Below, piece after piece: positions 17,005-25,816 of a stretch of 64,000 bases of DNA (position 1 is its first letter; the number at the start of each line of letters is the position of its first letter). This DNA comes from Rugamonas apoptosis. Lineage in GTDB: Bacteria; Pseudomonadota; Gammaproteobacteria; Burkholderiales; Burkholderiaceae_D. The translations under genes and the position numbers were made by a program. Location of the stretch: the NCBI RefSeq assembly GCF_014042355.1, contig NZ_JACEZU010000018.1:1-64000 (forward strand). The letters run 5' to 3'. Below the pieces are notes generated by a model. The model made no database searches and was not told the DNA's origin. It saw only the letters and a program-made list of their open reading frames with translations.

Positions 17005-18090
17005 GCTTATGCCGACATCAATCTTGTCGCGTTGCTTATAAACTGAGCAGTTTATATTTTCCCCTTAAAAATCAGTCGCTTGATGCGTGGTGGGCGGGCG
17101 AATAATGCCTAGTAATGCCACGTCGATCATTCCAATTCCCCACTCTATGTCATGAGCAGGATTGTGTCTTATACGTGGGGCAGTTTCGTGTGCAAATTAT
17201 GCGGTGAAGTGGGTCAGATTACGTGGTTGACCAAATGCTGCAGACCGATCATGCGGGCACTGCCGGAGACCGATAGTCCTCTGTCCCGCTAAGCAAAGCC
17301 TGTATTACGGTAGCGGCCCACCCTGGTGTTCGCCAAGCATCGTAACTGCCGCGGAACTCATGCGCTTCGAAGAGTGGATAACTTACCCTGCGAAAAAAAT
17401 ACGCGAGGAGCTTTTGTCTATTGAAATCAGCCGCTTGCATCGAGATCGGGTTGTTTGTTAACAAGCTTATCCACAGAAATTGTGGGCAAATGCTGGCGTT
17501 CCAAGAGTCGAGGAAGGAGCTTTGCCATCGTCGCGCCAACGGGATCAGGGGCGATGCTCCGTTGTAGTCAACTATGCCGATCCTGATAAAGATCGTTTGG
17601 GAGATCGGCGTATGCGTACCGTCGAAGTGTGAAAGCGCCATGCGCGCGACGATTTCCACCGTCAGTGATTCATTTGCGTATGCAGGCATTGAGCCACGGA
17701 AAGTGTATCGCACCAGCTTGGCAGCATCCTGCCGCCCCCGGTAGACATCAGCAAACCGCGCAAGGACTTCAGAAGAACGACTCGACTACGGTCCGAGGTG
17801 CTGTGATTGCGCCAGAACTTTTCGTCAGCGGGGTGAGGCCAGGTAGAAGGTTTGAGATTTGGGCGCCTTTGCCGTTCAGCGAGCACGATCCGCTTTCAAA
17901 CAGCGGCATTGAATTCCAGATATCAGCGCGAGGTTGTTTCAGTGATGTAGGCAGAAAGCCCTGACGCCGTCAGGGTCAGGACATATTTCCAGGTCGCCGC
18001 GTTTCAATCGCAATGGAAAATATACTGCGCTGTTACACCTTGCTGGAGCGGCTGTGGCTAAACGCCTGGCAAGCACCAAGTCAACAAAAA
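17005..18090. other. Gene-poor, lower-GC stretch downstream of tRNA-Gly
   Basis: About 1.1 kb between the tRNA terminator and the tetR promoter. Base composition is visibly lower in GC than the flanks. Only short frames are present and none has a good start signal or a recognised domain. The position just 3' of a tRNA-Gly gene is a common integration site for islands, so this may be a decayed remnant. No integrase and no repeat of the tRNA 3' end was seen. Confidence 0.5.
17249..17713 (-). CDS. Doubtful open frame, possible gene remnant
   Basis: 154-codon frame starting MRYTFRGSMPAYANESLTVE. The first 35 residues have a protein-like pattern that recalls hot-dog fold (MaoC-type) proteins, but the rest does not continue such a domain. 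There is no convincing ribosome binding site, and codon use is unlike that of the neighbours. It may be a fragment of a decayed gene or chance. No function is offered. Confidence 0.2.
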   Translation of the reverse strand: MRYTFRGSMPAYANESLTVEIVARMALSHFDGTHTPISQTIFIRIGIVDYNGASPLIPLARRWQSSFLDSWNASICPQFLWISLLTNNPISMQAADFNRQKLLAYFFRRVSYPLFEAHEFRGSYDAWRTPGWAATVIQALLSGTEDYRSPAVPA

Positions 18091-18130
18091 ATATTGAGAC
18101 AGTGTATAATTTTAGACATTGACTCAATAT
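18091..18130 (+). promoter_or_regulatory. tetR promoter with palindromic operator
   Basis: A perfect 8-bp inverted repeat ATATTGAG (18091-18098) / CTCAATAT (18123-18130) flanks a consensus -10 box TATAAT (18105-18110). Inner bases AGTGT / ACATT add partial symmetry. An operator straddling the -10 box just before a tetR start is the classic autorepression layout. The start codon lies 10 bases after the repeat. Confidence 0.75.
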
Positions 18131-18139
18131 GGACAAAGT

Positions 18140-18793
18140 ATGCAGCCTGTTAGCCGGAAACGTAGCAGCCAGTCGGACCTAAGCAATTCAGCGCCGGCCC
18201 AGCCAATTCAGCGCAGGGCGCGCAAGCAACTGGAAAATGCCGGGCACATGGCGGCATGCGCCTGGCAATTATTTGAAACGTTAGGGTACGAAGCGACCAC
18301 CATGGAAGCCATCGCCGTGGCCGCCGATGTGGCCCGGGCCACCCTGTACCGCTATTTCCCCGTCAAGGAAGCGCTGATCGCCCACCGTTTCCATCAAGAC
18401 CAAATCACTCACCAGCAAGTGATTTGTGCGGGTGCCCATGCAAGCCCGGACTTGCCTTCGGCCTTGCGCTATATATTGCAAATTGAAGTGGGCTATGCGG
18501 AACGGATGAAGCCGTATATGGGCCCCTATCTCGCCTATCAGCTGGCCGGCCAGCAAAATTCCGAGCGGATCGCCGACAACGACATTGTTTATGGCCTGGT
18601 TCTCGATCTGTTGCGCCGCGCCTTGGTCGATGGAAATATCGATGCCACGCTCCGTGCTGAACAGTTGGCCGAGTATTTTGCCTTCTTGCGCTTGTCGAGC
18701 CTCATGCACTGGCTGGCCAGGCCCAACTCCTCGCTGCTCACCCTGTACGAAGACATGCTTGGTTTCTTCATCAATGGCACACGCACAAAATAG
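18140..18793 (+). CDS. TetR-family transcriptional regulator
   Basis: 217 aa. The N-terminal helix-turn-helix is clear: ACAWQLFETLGYEATTMEAIAVAADVARATLYRYFPVKEAL (about residues 35-76). The C-terminal ligand domain (about 90-215) belongs to no named subgroup I can recognise. The ATG at 18140 was preferred to an upstream TTG at 18119 because the latter falls within the operator. The gene is followed after 56 bases by an alpha/beta hydrolase on the same strand, which it probably represses along with itself. Confidence 0.92.
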   Translation: MQPVSRKRSSQSDLSNSAPAQPIQRRARKQLENAGHMAACAWQLFETLGYEATTMEAIAVAADVARATLYRYFPVKEALIAHRFHQDQITHQQVICAGAHASPDLPSALRYILQIEVGYAERMKPYMGPYLAYQLAGQQNSERIADNDIVYGLVLDLLRRALVDGNIDATLRAEQLAEYFAFLRLSSLMHWLARPNSSLLTLYEDMLGFFINGTRTK

Positions 18794-18849
18794 CCGCGTG
18801 CCGATCGCGTCCGAGGTTTTCACCTATCCCGCCACTCCTGAAAGCTCCC

Positions 18850-19746
18850 ATGCCATCCATCTTCGCGTCCCAACTTAAGCGTCTTGCCGCATGTGCGCTT
18901 GCCAAAGCAATCGACTACCAAACCAAGGCGGCCAAGCTACGCCTTGTCAGCGTTGAAATGAGTTTTGGCACCATCTGCTATCTCGACAGCATTGAGCAGC
19001 GTGCCAAGCACGCCATCCTCATGCTCCATGGCGCGGGTGCCGAAAAAGAATCTTGGCTAAGCCTCGCCCAACATCTGGGCCAGACGCGCCGCATCGTCAT
19101 CCCCGACTTGCCCGGACACGGAAATAGCAGCGCCGACCTGTCGCTCAACTACGACATCTCGCACCAAACCAGCCGCGTGCTTGCATTCATGAACCGTTTG
19201 GATCTGGAAAAAGTGCATTTGATTGCCAATTCGATGGGAGGAGCCATTGCGCTGCGCCTGGCCAGCCAGCATCCCGACCGGCTGGCTTCCCTGCAATTGA
19301 TCGACTGTGCCGGTGCGCAGAGTACACCGGATACCATCACAGCCATGTTCAAAGACGGCACCAATAATCCCCTGGTTGCTGTGCGCAGCCTTGCCGATTT
19401 CAAATTGCTGATGAATACAGCGATGAGCAAACCTCCGTATATTCCCGGTTTTTTCCTTGCCGTGCTGGCCGACAGGAAAATCAGCCGTGCATCCATCGAT
19501 GAAAAAATCTACCGTGATATCGCGCGCGACCTAGATCAGCGCGCCATTCTTGAACGGATCGCCGTGCCGACTTCCATTATCTGGGGAGCCGAAGACCGAA
19601 TACTGTCTGTGGAAGATGCAGCCTTGCTCCATGAGAAAATTGCCGGCAGCGAGAAACTGATCTTGGAAGGGCTGGGACATGTACCCATGGTCGAAGCCCC
19701 GAAGCTGCTTGCATCTCACTGCCTGCGTTTTTTGAATGCACTGTAA
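18850..19746 (+). CDS. Alpha/beta hydrolase
   Basis: 298 aa. Oxyanion motif LMLHGAGAEKESW, nucleophile elbow ANSMGGAIALRLA (Ser), acid in IIWGAEDRILSVEDA (Asp) and catalytic His in LEGLGHVPMVEAP are all present in order, so it should be an active esterase, lipase or C-C hydrolase. The N-terminal 30 residues may form an amphipathic or membrane-associated helix. It is encoded directly behind tetR and is the likely regulated target. The substrate is unknown; relatives are annotated as lipases or meta-cleavage hydrolases. Confidence 0.9.
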   Translation: MPSIFASQLKRLAACALAKAIDYQTKAAKLRLVSVEMSFGTICYLDSIEQRAKHAILMLHGAGAEKESWLSLAQHLGQTRRIVIPDLPGHGNSSADLSLNYDISHQTSRVLAFMNRLDLEKVHLIANSMGGAIALRLASQHPDRLASLQLIDCAGAQSTPDTITAMFKDGTNNPLVAVRSLADFKLLMNTAMSKPPYIPGFFLAVLADRKISRASIDEKIYRDIARDLDQRAILERIAVPTSIIWGAEDRILSVEDAALLHEKIAGSEKLILEGLGHVPMVEAPKLLASHCLRFLNAL

Positions 19747-19862
19747 GTGCCCATGCCCATGCCGACACGCATCATCTCATCTCAGCGTGTCTGGCATGAC
19801 TATTTTTGGATCAACGCAGGATCTTCTATTCGCCCCTTGAATAAGAATCAGTAGTCCTTAGG

Positions 19863-20150
19863 TTAGCGCGCGAATTTGGCCGCTATATGATATTTGACCA
19901 AACACGCACTAAAGAAGCCATCACCCGCTGCCTTGAAATAAGTGATGACATCTTGCGACAACCGGATATTGATGCGCTCCTTTGGGAACTCGACGCGGGG
20001 ACGCCCACGAGGCTTAAGCATTTCCTTGGCCATCTGCTCGCCGAATATCTGAGGTAGCACCTCGTTAGCTGGACCCACCTTGGCGACGCTCTCAGCCGTC
20101 CACGCTGGATTCTCATCGTCCAGCCGTTCAGGGGTTGGTCTTTCCCTCAT
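19863..20150 (-). pseudogene. BrnA-like antitoxin with altered, probably truncated C-terminus
   Basis: 95 aa frame. Residues ERLDDENPAWTAES, EVLPQIFGEQ, KPRGRPRVEFPKERINIRLS and DVITYFKAAGDG match the BrnA/DUF4415 antitoxin family, whose C-terminus is a ribbon-helix-helix DNA-binding domain. The family normally continues GDGWQTR-N-ALR; here the sequence switches after GDG to FFSACLVKYHIAAKFAR, which does not fit. The break is near 19905. The BrnT toxin normally encoded just upstream is absent: that position holds the end of fdhA. It is therefore an orphan and probably a decayed antitoxin. Confidence 0.65.
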
Positions 20151-20174
20151 ACCATGCCCTGCAACACCCGCCAT

Positions 20175-22853
20175 TCATACGGGCGCCACGCAGACCGCCG
20201 TCACCTTGTATTCGGGCGTGTGCGCCAGCCGGTCGCGGTACGGCGAGGTGAGCCGGTTCACGTGCAGGTCGGGCCGGTGGAAGGTGGTGAACAGTTCGCC
20301 CGGCTTGACGCGGGGGCTGATCCGCAGCGGCAGCTCCACCTCGCCGTAGCGGCTGCGCACGCGCACGCGCACGCCGTCGGCCAGGCCCAGGCGGGCCGCG
20401 TCGGCGGGCGCCATGTCGAGCAGGTCGCTGGCCTGCAACTGCGCGTTGCCGCCACGGTAGGTCATGGTGCCAGCGTTGAAGTGGTACAGGCCGCGCCCCG
20501 TCATCAGCGCGAACGGGTATTCGCGGTCGCACTGTTCGGGCGTGGCCACATAGGGAATTTGCGCCAGCCGTGCGCGCGTGGCGCCGGCGAAGCTGTCGCC
20601 ATGCAGGATGGGCGTGCCGGGATGGGCGTCGTCGTCGCGTTGCGGGCAGGGCCAGTGCAGGCTTTCCGTTTCCAGCCGCCGGTAACTGAGGCCCGCGCCG
20701 GCCGGCCACACGGCCCGCACTTCATTCCAGACCGCTTGCGGCCCGTCGAAGCTGAAGCCTTGCGCGTGGCCCATGCGCTGTGCCAGTTGCTGGATGATCC
20801 ACCAGTCCGGCCGCGCGTCGCCGGGTGGCGGCACGGCTTGCCGTACGCGCTGCACGCGGCGGTCGGAATTCATGAAGGTGCCGTCGCGCTCGAACACGCT
20901 GGCGGCCGGGAAGAACACGGTGCCGAAAGCGCGCGCCGTCTCGTTGAGGAACAGGTCCTGCACGATCACGCATTCCAGTTGGCGCATGGCTAGTTCGCTG
21001 GCGTGCTGGTTGGCCATCGACATGTAGACGTCGTAGCCGAACGCCCACAGCGCTTTCACCTTGCCGGCCGCCGCGCCGTCCAGCATCTGCATCAGGTCCA
21101 GGCCATCGGTGGCGGGCAGGGCGCCGCCCCACACGGCTTCGAAGCGGGCGCGCGCCTGCGCCAGCGGCTGCGATCCGGTCAGCGTGGCCGGCTCGCAACC
21201 CATCTGCGCGGAACCCTGCACGTTGTTCTGGCCGCGCAGCGGGTTGATGCCGCTGCCCGCGCGGCCCAGGTTACCCGTCAACAGCGCCAGGTTAATCAGC
21301 GCCATCACGCCTTCCGTACCTTGCGTGTGTTCCGTCATGCCCAGGCCGTGGAAGCACATGGCCGGCTCGCTGCTGGCGTACAGCCTTGCCGCCGCGCGGA
21401 TATCGGCCGCCGCCACGCCGCATTGGCCGCTGACCGCCTCGGGCGCATAGGCGCGCGAGAAGGCGGTGAATTCCTCCAGCCCGTCCACGCGCTGGGCCAC
21501 GAAGTGCTGGTCCAGCAAGCCTTCCTCGATGATGGCGGCCGCCATGGCGTTGAACAGCAGGACGTTGGCGCCGGGCCGCACGGCCAGATGGATCTGCGCA
21601 TATTCAGCCAGTTCCGTGCGGCGCGGATCGACCACGATCAGCGCCGCGCCCTTCAACACGGCTTGCTTGATGCGGGCGCCGACGATGGGATGGTTCTCGG
21701 TGGGGTTGCAGCCGCATAGCAGGAAGCAGCGGGCCTGTTCGATATCGTCGAAGGCGTTGGTGGCCGCGCCCGTCCCCAGCATGGCCTTGAGCGCCCTGGC
21801 TGACGGCGTGTGGCACACGCGCGCGCAGCAATCGACGTTGTTGGTGCCGATGACCATGCGCGCGAATTTCTGCGCCAGGTAGTTTTCCTCGTTGGTGGCG
21901 CGGGCCGAGCCGAGTACGCCAATGGCATCCGCGCCATGCTGGTCGCGGATGCGCCGCAGGGTGGCGGCCGCGTGGTCCAGCGCCTCGTGCCAGCTGACGG
22001 CGCGCCAGGCGCCGCCATCGCCGTCCCGCAGCATGGGCGTGGTGACGCGGTCCGGCGCGTGGTTGTATTCGAACGCGTAACGGCCCTTGACGCACAGGTG
22101 GCCGTGGTTGACCGGGTGTTCGGCCGGCCGCACGGCCACCACCTTGCCATCGCGGCTGCCCACGTCCATCTGGCAGCCGACGCCGCAATAGACGCAGGTG
22201 CTGCGCGTCCATTGCGTGACGGTGGCGGCGGCCGGCGCGTCACGACGGTCGAAGATGGCGCCGGTGGGGCAGGTGTCGGCGCAGGCGCCGCAGGACACGC
22301 AGCCGCTGTCGGCCAATGAACCGCCCAGCGCGCTGCCCACATGGGTGCGTTCGCCGCGCTGCCATACCTGCCACACGAATTGGCCCTGCAGTTCGTCGCA
22401 GATGCGCACGCAGCGGTTGCAGGAGATGCAGCGGTCCATCGCCACGCCCAGATAGGGATGGCTGTCGTCGGCGTAGCGTTCCTGCCAGGGCGCGCCGCCC
22501 GCCGTCACGCCGTAGCGCGCCAGCAACCGGTGGAAGGGCTGCTCCGGTTCCGCCTCCACAGCGGCGGCTGGATAGCGCGCGGCCAGCAGCGACAAATTGG
22601 TCCGCCGCAGCGATTCGATGGCCGGCGTGGCCGTGCGCACCGCCATGCCTTCGGCGACGATGGTGGTGCAGCTGGAGACGGGGCGCGGCTCGCCTTCGAC
22701 TTCCACCACGCACATGCGGCAACCGCCCGCCGGTCGCACGCGCTGGTCGTGGCACAAGTGGGGAATGTCGCGCCGGGCCGCCAGCAGCACGTGCAGCAGC
22801 GTGTCGCCCGGTTGCGCCGTGTGCGGCACGCCGTCGATGGTCAGATGAAGCAT
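20175..22853 (-). CDS. fdhA: NAD-linked formate dehydrogenase, alpha (molybdopterin) subunit
   Basis: 892 aa. The N-terminus carries a 2Fe-2S ferredoxin domain (Cys 34, 45, 48 and one near 62), then a domain with CISCNRCVRIC and CVSCGACADTCPTG for two 4Fe-4S clusters, then the molybdopterin domain with CVYCGVGC for another 4Fe-4S cluster. The metal-ligand site reads NVDCCARVCHTPS, so cysteine is used, not selenocysteine. NPTENHPIVGARIKQAVLKG and the C-terminal molydopterin-dinucleotide-binding part (TGRGLYHFNAGTMTYRG) complete it. It oxidises formate to CO2 and passes electrons to FdhB. The start overlaps the end of fdhB by 13 bases. No fdhD or further subunit gene lies in the window. Confidence 0.93.
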   Translation of the reverse strand: MLHLTIDGVPHTAQPGDTLLHVLLAARRDIPHLCHDQRVRPAGGCRMCVVEVEGEPRPVSSCTTIVAEGMAVRTATPAIESLRRTNLSLLAARYPAAAVEAEPEQPFHRLLARYGVTAGGAPWQERYADDSHPYLGVAMDRCISCNRCVRICDELQGQFVWQVWQRGERTHVGSALGGSLADSGCVSCGACADTCPTGAIFDRRDAPAAATVTQWTRSTCVYCGVGCQMDVGSRDGKVVAVRPAEHPVNHGHLCVKGRYAFEYNHAPDRVTTPMLRDGDGGAWRAVSWHEALDHAAATLRRIRDQHGADAIGVLGSARATNEENYLAQKFARMVIGTNNVDCCARVCHTPSARALKAMLGTGAATNAFDDIEQARCFLLCGCNPTENHPIVGARIKQAVLKGAALIVVDPRRTELAEYAQIHLAVRPGANVLLFNAMAAAIIEEGLLDQHFVAQRVDGLEEFTAFSRAYAPEAVSGQCGVAAADIRAAARLYASSEPAMCFHGLGMTEHTQGTEGVMALINLALLTGNLGRAGSGINPLRGQNNVQGSAQMGCEPATLTGSQPLAQARARFEAVWGGALPATDGLDLMQMLDGAAAGKVKALWAFGYDVYMSMANQHASELAMRQLECVIVQDLFLNETARAFGTVFFPAASVFERDGTFMNSDRRVQRVRQAVPPPGDARPDWWIIQQLAQRMGHAQGFSFDGPQAVWNEVRAVWPAGAGLSYRRLETESLHWPCPQRDDDAHPGTPILHGDSFAGATRARLAQIPYVATPEQCDREYPFALMTGRGLYHFNAGTMTYRGGNAQLQASDLLDMAPADAARLGLADGVRVRVRSRYGEVELPLRISPRVKPGELFTTFHRPDLHVNRLTSPYRDRLAHTPEYKVTAVCVAPV

Positions 22854-24301
22854 GATGCCAGTTCCTCGGGATAGTGGCGGGCGATCGATTGCGCGAATTC
22901 GGCCAGCCCCCGGCCGTGACCACACAAGCTGGTGGCGGCCAGCGCCTCGACCAGCGCGCGCCAGCGCTGGCCATCGCCGCGCTGTCCGGCCACCGCTTGC
23001 GTGGCCATGCGCGCCAGCTCCGGACTGCCCAGGTGGCAGGGCGTGCACTTGCCGCACGATTCCACCGCGCCGAAGCGGAACACGTGGGCCAGCAGTTGCG
23101 CGATGGAGGTGGCGTCCGTCACGGCCAGCACGCCGCCGTGGCCCACGGCGCCACCGGCGGCCTGCATGGCGCGGTAATCGAGCAGCGTATCGAACTGGGA
23201 CGGCGGCAGCAGGCCGGCCAGCGGGCCGCCCACCATCAGGCCCGTCAAGCGGCCGTGCCGCACGCCCTGGCCCAGCATCTCGACGATGGTGCGCAGGCTG
23301 ATGCCGAACTCCACTTCGTACAGGCCGGGCCTGCGGAACAGGGAACTGAGCGACAGCAGCTTGGTGCCGGTGCTGCCGGCCGTGCCCAGCGCCGCGTAGC
23401 GCGCCGCGCCATGCTGCATGATCCACGGAATGGCGCACAGGGTTTCCACGTTGTTGACCAGGGTGGGTGCGCCTTCCAGGCCGTGGTCCGTGATCTGGGG
23501 CGGGCGCAGCCGCGCTTCCGGGCGCCGGCCTTCGATCGCGTTCAGCATGGCTGTCTCCTCGCCGCACAGGTAGCTGCCGTGGCCCAGCACCAGTTCCAGG
23601 TCGAAGCAGTGGGCCGAACCGGCGACTTGATGTCCCAGCCAGCCGGCCGCGTAGGCCTGGGCCAGCGCGTCGCGCAGCACGGTGGCGGCGCCATCGTATT
23701 CCTTGCGCAGGTAGATGATGCCATGGGTGGCGCCCACCGTCACGCCGGCAATCAGCATCGCTTCGATCAGGCGGAACGGGTCGGCCTCCATCAGCATGCG
23801 GTCGCTGAAGGCGCCGGGGTCGCCTTCGTCGGCGTTGGCGACGACGTACTTCCTGGCCGCGTGCTGCTGCTCCACCTTGCGCCATTTGGCGCCGGCGGGG
23901 TAGCCGGCACCGCCCCGTCCGCGCAGGCCGGATTCGTCCAGCGCCTGCAGCACGGCTTGCGGCCCCAGCGTCAACGCCTGGCGCAAGCCCGCGCCGCCAC
24001 CGCCGGCCAGGTAGTGTTCCAGGTGGCGCACGCCGCCCGCCACCACATTGCCCAGCAGGACGGTTTCTTCCGCATGCACTTCGCAGTAGGGTGGGGTGGT
24101 GTTGCCGTGGCTGGCCGGCGCCTGGTAGCACTGGCCCAGGCAGTACACGGGAGCGGGGTCCTGCACCGGGTTGGCCCAGCGGGCCGGGTCGGCCTGGCGC
24201 GCCAGAAAGCAGGCCAGGCCCTGGCAGGCCTTGCCTTGCAAGCCAACATGCTCCAGGTGGTAGAAGCTGTGCGCCGCGAGATCACGATGAATGGGTATCA
24301 T
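22841..24301 (-). CDS. fdhB: NAD-linked formate dehydrogenase, beta (NuoF-like, FMN/NAD) subunit
   Basis: 486 aa. The first about 100 residues hold a thioredoxin-like 2Fe-2S domain (CQGLACFLAR and VYCLGQCYQAP give four cysteines). The rest is NuoF-like: GLRGRGGAGYPAGAKW for NAD/FMN, VVANADEGDPGAFSDRML, GHGSYLCGEETAMLNAIEGRR, PTLVNNVET and the 4Fe-4S motif ESCGKCTPCHLG. It takes electrons from FdhA and reduces NAD+. The ATG at 24301 was chosen; upstream codons lack family character. It is the first gene of the fdhBA operon, and an FNR-like box lies about 92 bases upstream of it. Confidence 0.92.
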   Translation of the reverse strand: MIPIHRDLAAHSFYHLEHVGLQGKACQGLACFLARQADPARWANPVQDPAPVYCLGQCYQAPASHGNTTPPYCEVHAEETVLLGNVVAGGVRHLEHYLAGGGGAGLRQALTLGPQAVLQALDESGLRGRGGAGYPAGAKWRKVEQQHAARKYVVANADEGDPGAFSDRMLMEADPFRLIEAMLIAGVTVGATHGIIYLRKEYDGAATVLRDALAQAYAAGWLGHQVAGSAHCFDLELVLGHGSYLCGEETAMLNAIEGRRPEARLRPPQITDHGLEGAPTLVNNVETLCAIPWIMQHGAARYAALGTAGSTGTKLLSLSSLFRRPGLYEVEFGISLRTIVEMLGQGVRHGRLTGLMVGGPLAGLLPPSQFDTLLDYRAMQAAGGAVGHGGVLAVTDATSIAQLLAHVFRFGAVESCGKCTPCHLGSPELARMATQAVAGQRGDGQRWRALVEALAATSLCGHGRGLAEFAQSIARHYPEELASCFI

Positions 24302-24646
24302 GAAGAACACCGTCGTGTGGACTACGGTTGGACTACGTTTGCACCATGTTTGCACTATTGCGCCAGCGTACGCGGTTGGCGCGCCAATTTGACTGATCCA
24401 GATCAACTTTGCCTTAGTAAATAATTGACAATGACCGGCCGGTCAGCCGCGCTCTGGCTGTGCGCGCGGTCGCGCGGCGAGGGTGGCGTGCGCGTACCCG
24501 CCTGGTCTATATCACTTGTACGCTGGCGTGCACGCCGCAACAGGTTCAGAATAGCTATTCCGTCCGCCGCTACATTGGTGGGCGCGCGTCTTCATCACAT
24601 CACCCTGGCATCGCGCGGCAATGCGCTTACTACAAGGAGAACTGAG
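24302..24646. promoter_or_regulatory. Divergent control region of fdhB and phaB
   Basis: 345 bases. Contains CTGAT-CCAG-ATCAA at 24393-24406, one mismatch from the FNR/Anr consensus TTGAT-N4-ATCAA, and a perfect 14-base palindrome TGACCGGCCGGTCA at 24432-24445. Both lie closer to fdhB. A ribosome binding site AAGGAGA (24634-24640) precedes phaB. The rest shows no gene. Confidence 0.6.
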
Positions 24647-25369
24647 ATGCAAAGATTAGCATTGGTGACCGGCGGCACCCGCGGCCTGGGGCAGGCCATT
24701 TCACTGGCACTGAAGGCGGCGGGTCATCGCGTGGCGGCCGTCTATCACGACAACGCGGAGGCGGCGCAAGCGTTTTCGCAATCGTCCGGCATTCCCGTGT
24801 TCCATTGGGACGTGTCGGTGTATTCGGCCTGCGGGCTGGGCGTGGCCGAGGTGGAACATGAACTGGGGCCGATCGACATCCTGGTCAACAACGCCGGCAT
24901 CACGGACGACGCCGTCATGCACAAGATGACGCCGGAGCAGTGGTGGAACGTCATCAACACCAATCTCGGTTCCATGTTCAACATGACCCGGCACGTGATG
25001 GAAGGCATGCGCGAGCGCCAGTACGGACGCATCGTCAACATCAGCTCCATCAACGGAGAAAAAGGCCAGATCGGCCAGGCCAACTATGCGGCGGCCAAGG
25101 CCGGCATCCTCGGCTTCACCAAGGCGCTGGCGCTGGAATGCGCGCGCAAGCACATCACCGTCAACGCCATCGCGCCCGGCTATTGCGACACGTCCATGGT
25201 GGCCAAGGTGTCGCCCGATGTGCTGCGCAGCATAGTCGACGCCATCCCCGTCGGCCGGCTCGGTACGCCCGATGAGATCGGCCGGGCCGTGGCTTTCCTG
25301 GCCGACGAAAGCGCGGGCTTTATCACGGGCGCCACGCTGGATGTGAACGGCGGGCAGTACCTGGGCTAG
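24647..25369 (+). CDS. phaB: Acetoacetyl-CoA reductase
   Basis: 240 aa NADPH-dependent short-chain dehydrogenase. Cofactor motif TGGTRGLGQAIS, NNAGITDD, catalytic Ser in NISSINGEKGQIGQ and YAAAK (Tyr, Lys) are all present. Substrate-side features MHKMTPEQWWNVINTNLGSMFNMTRHVMEGM and INGEKGQIGQANYAAAKAG are typical of PhaB. It reduces acetoacetyl-CoA to (R)-3-hydroxybutyryl-CoA for polyhydroxybutyrate synthesis. phaC and phaA are not in the window. The start has a strong ribosome binding site. The location opposite fdhBA suggests a link to redox balance under low oxygen. Confidence 0.93.
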   Translation: MQRLALVTGGTRGLGQAISLALKAAGHRVAAVYHDNAEAAQAFSQSSGIPVFHWDVSVYSACGLGVAEVEHELGPIDILVNNAGITDDAVMHKMTPEQWWNVINTNLGSMFNMTRHVMEGMRERQYGRIVNISSINGEKGQIGQANYAAAKAGILGFTKALALECARKHITVNAIAPGYCDTSMVAKVSPDVLRSIVDAIPVGRLGTPDEIGRAVAFLADESAGFITGATLDVNGGQYLG

Positions 25370-25457
25370 GGGATCAGTGGAAGGCACGGCCACGTCCCGG
25401 CAAGGGATGTGTGCCGCGCCGCGCCGGGTTCAGTTCGCTGGCTTCAGTTCGCCGGCT

Positions 25458-25685
25458 TCAATTCAATATGCGACGGGCTTGTATCCAGCGATGGATGTCT
25501 TCCCGCACCAGCACGTCGCGATTGGCATCGAGCACGTACTTGAATCCCTGAAACAGGAAGTCGTCATTGGGATTGCAACCGAGTGCGCGGGCGCCGTGGA
25601 TCTCCACCGGCGCAGCGCCGGACAGGGGGCATTCGCGCAATAGTTGTTGCAACGAGGGTAGTGGGTTGGTCAAAGTCGTATGCAT
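25458..25685 (-). CDS. Small conserved hypothetical protein
   Basis: 75 aa starting MHTTLTNPLPSLQQLLREC. Soluble and compact, with an acidic middle (NPNDDFLFQGFKYVLDANRDVLVRED) and a basic C-terminal helix (IHRWIQARRILN). The sequence looks under selection and recalls short proteins common in Oxalobacteraceae, but no domain is recognised. A perfect FNR/Anr-type box lies about 120 bases upstream, so it may be induced at low oxygen. Confidence 0.6.
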   Translation of the reverse strand: MHTTLTNPLPSLQQLLRECPLSGAAPVEIHGARALGCNPNDDFLFQGFKYVLDANRDVLVREDIHRWIQARRILN

Positions 25686-25802
25686 GGCTGGCTGCTCGCT
25701 AAGGTGAGAAATCAACGCCTGACGTCCTCACAATATCACCGCCCAACACGCATGGAAATAGCGGCACGATAGAAAGCGACAGCAAAAAAATTCATGGTTT
25801 TT

Positions 25803-25816
25803 TTGATGACGATCAA
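25803..25816. promoter_or_regulatory. FNR/Anr box
   Basis: TTGAT-GACG-ATCAA, a perfect match to the FNR/Anr consensus. It sits in the 444-base gap 25686-26129, about 118 bases upstream of the small minus-strand gene and about 310 bases from the creatininase-family gene, so the former is the more likely target. Apart from A/T-rich runs around 25780-25805 nothing else was identified in the gap. Confidence 0.75.

Noticed and set aside
22854..24131. Extended N-terminus for fdhA (1318 codons)
   Set aside because: The extra part overlaps fdhB in another frame and has Arg/Pro/Ala-rich sequence without family similarity. The start at 22853 gives a normal ferredoxin-domain N-terminus.
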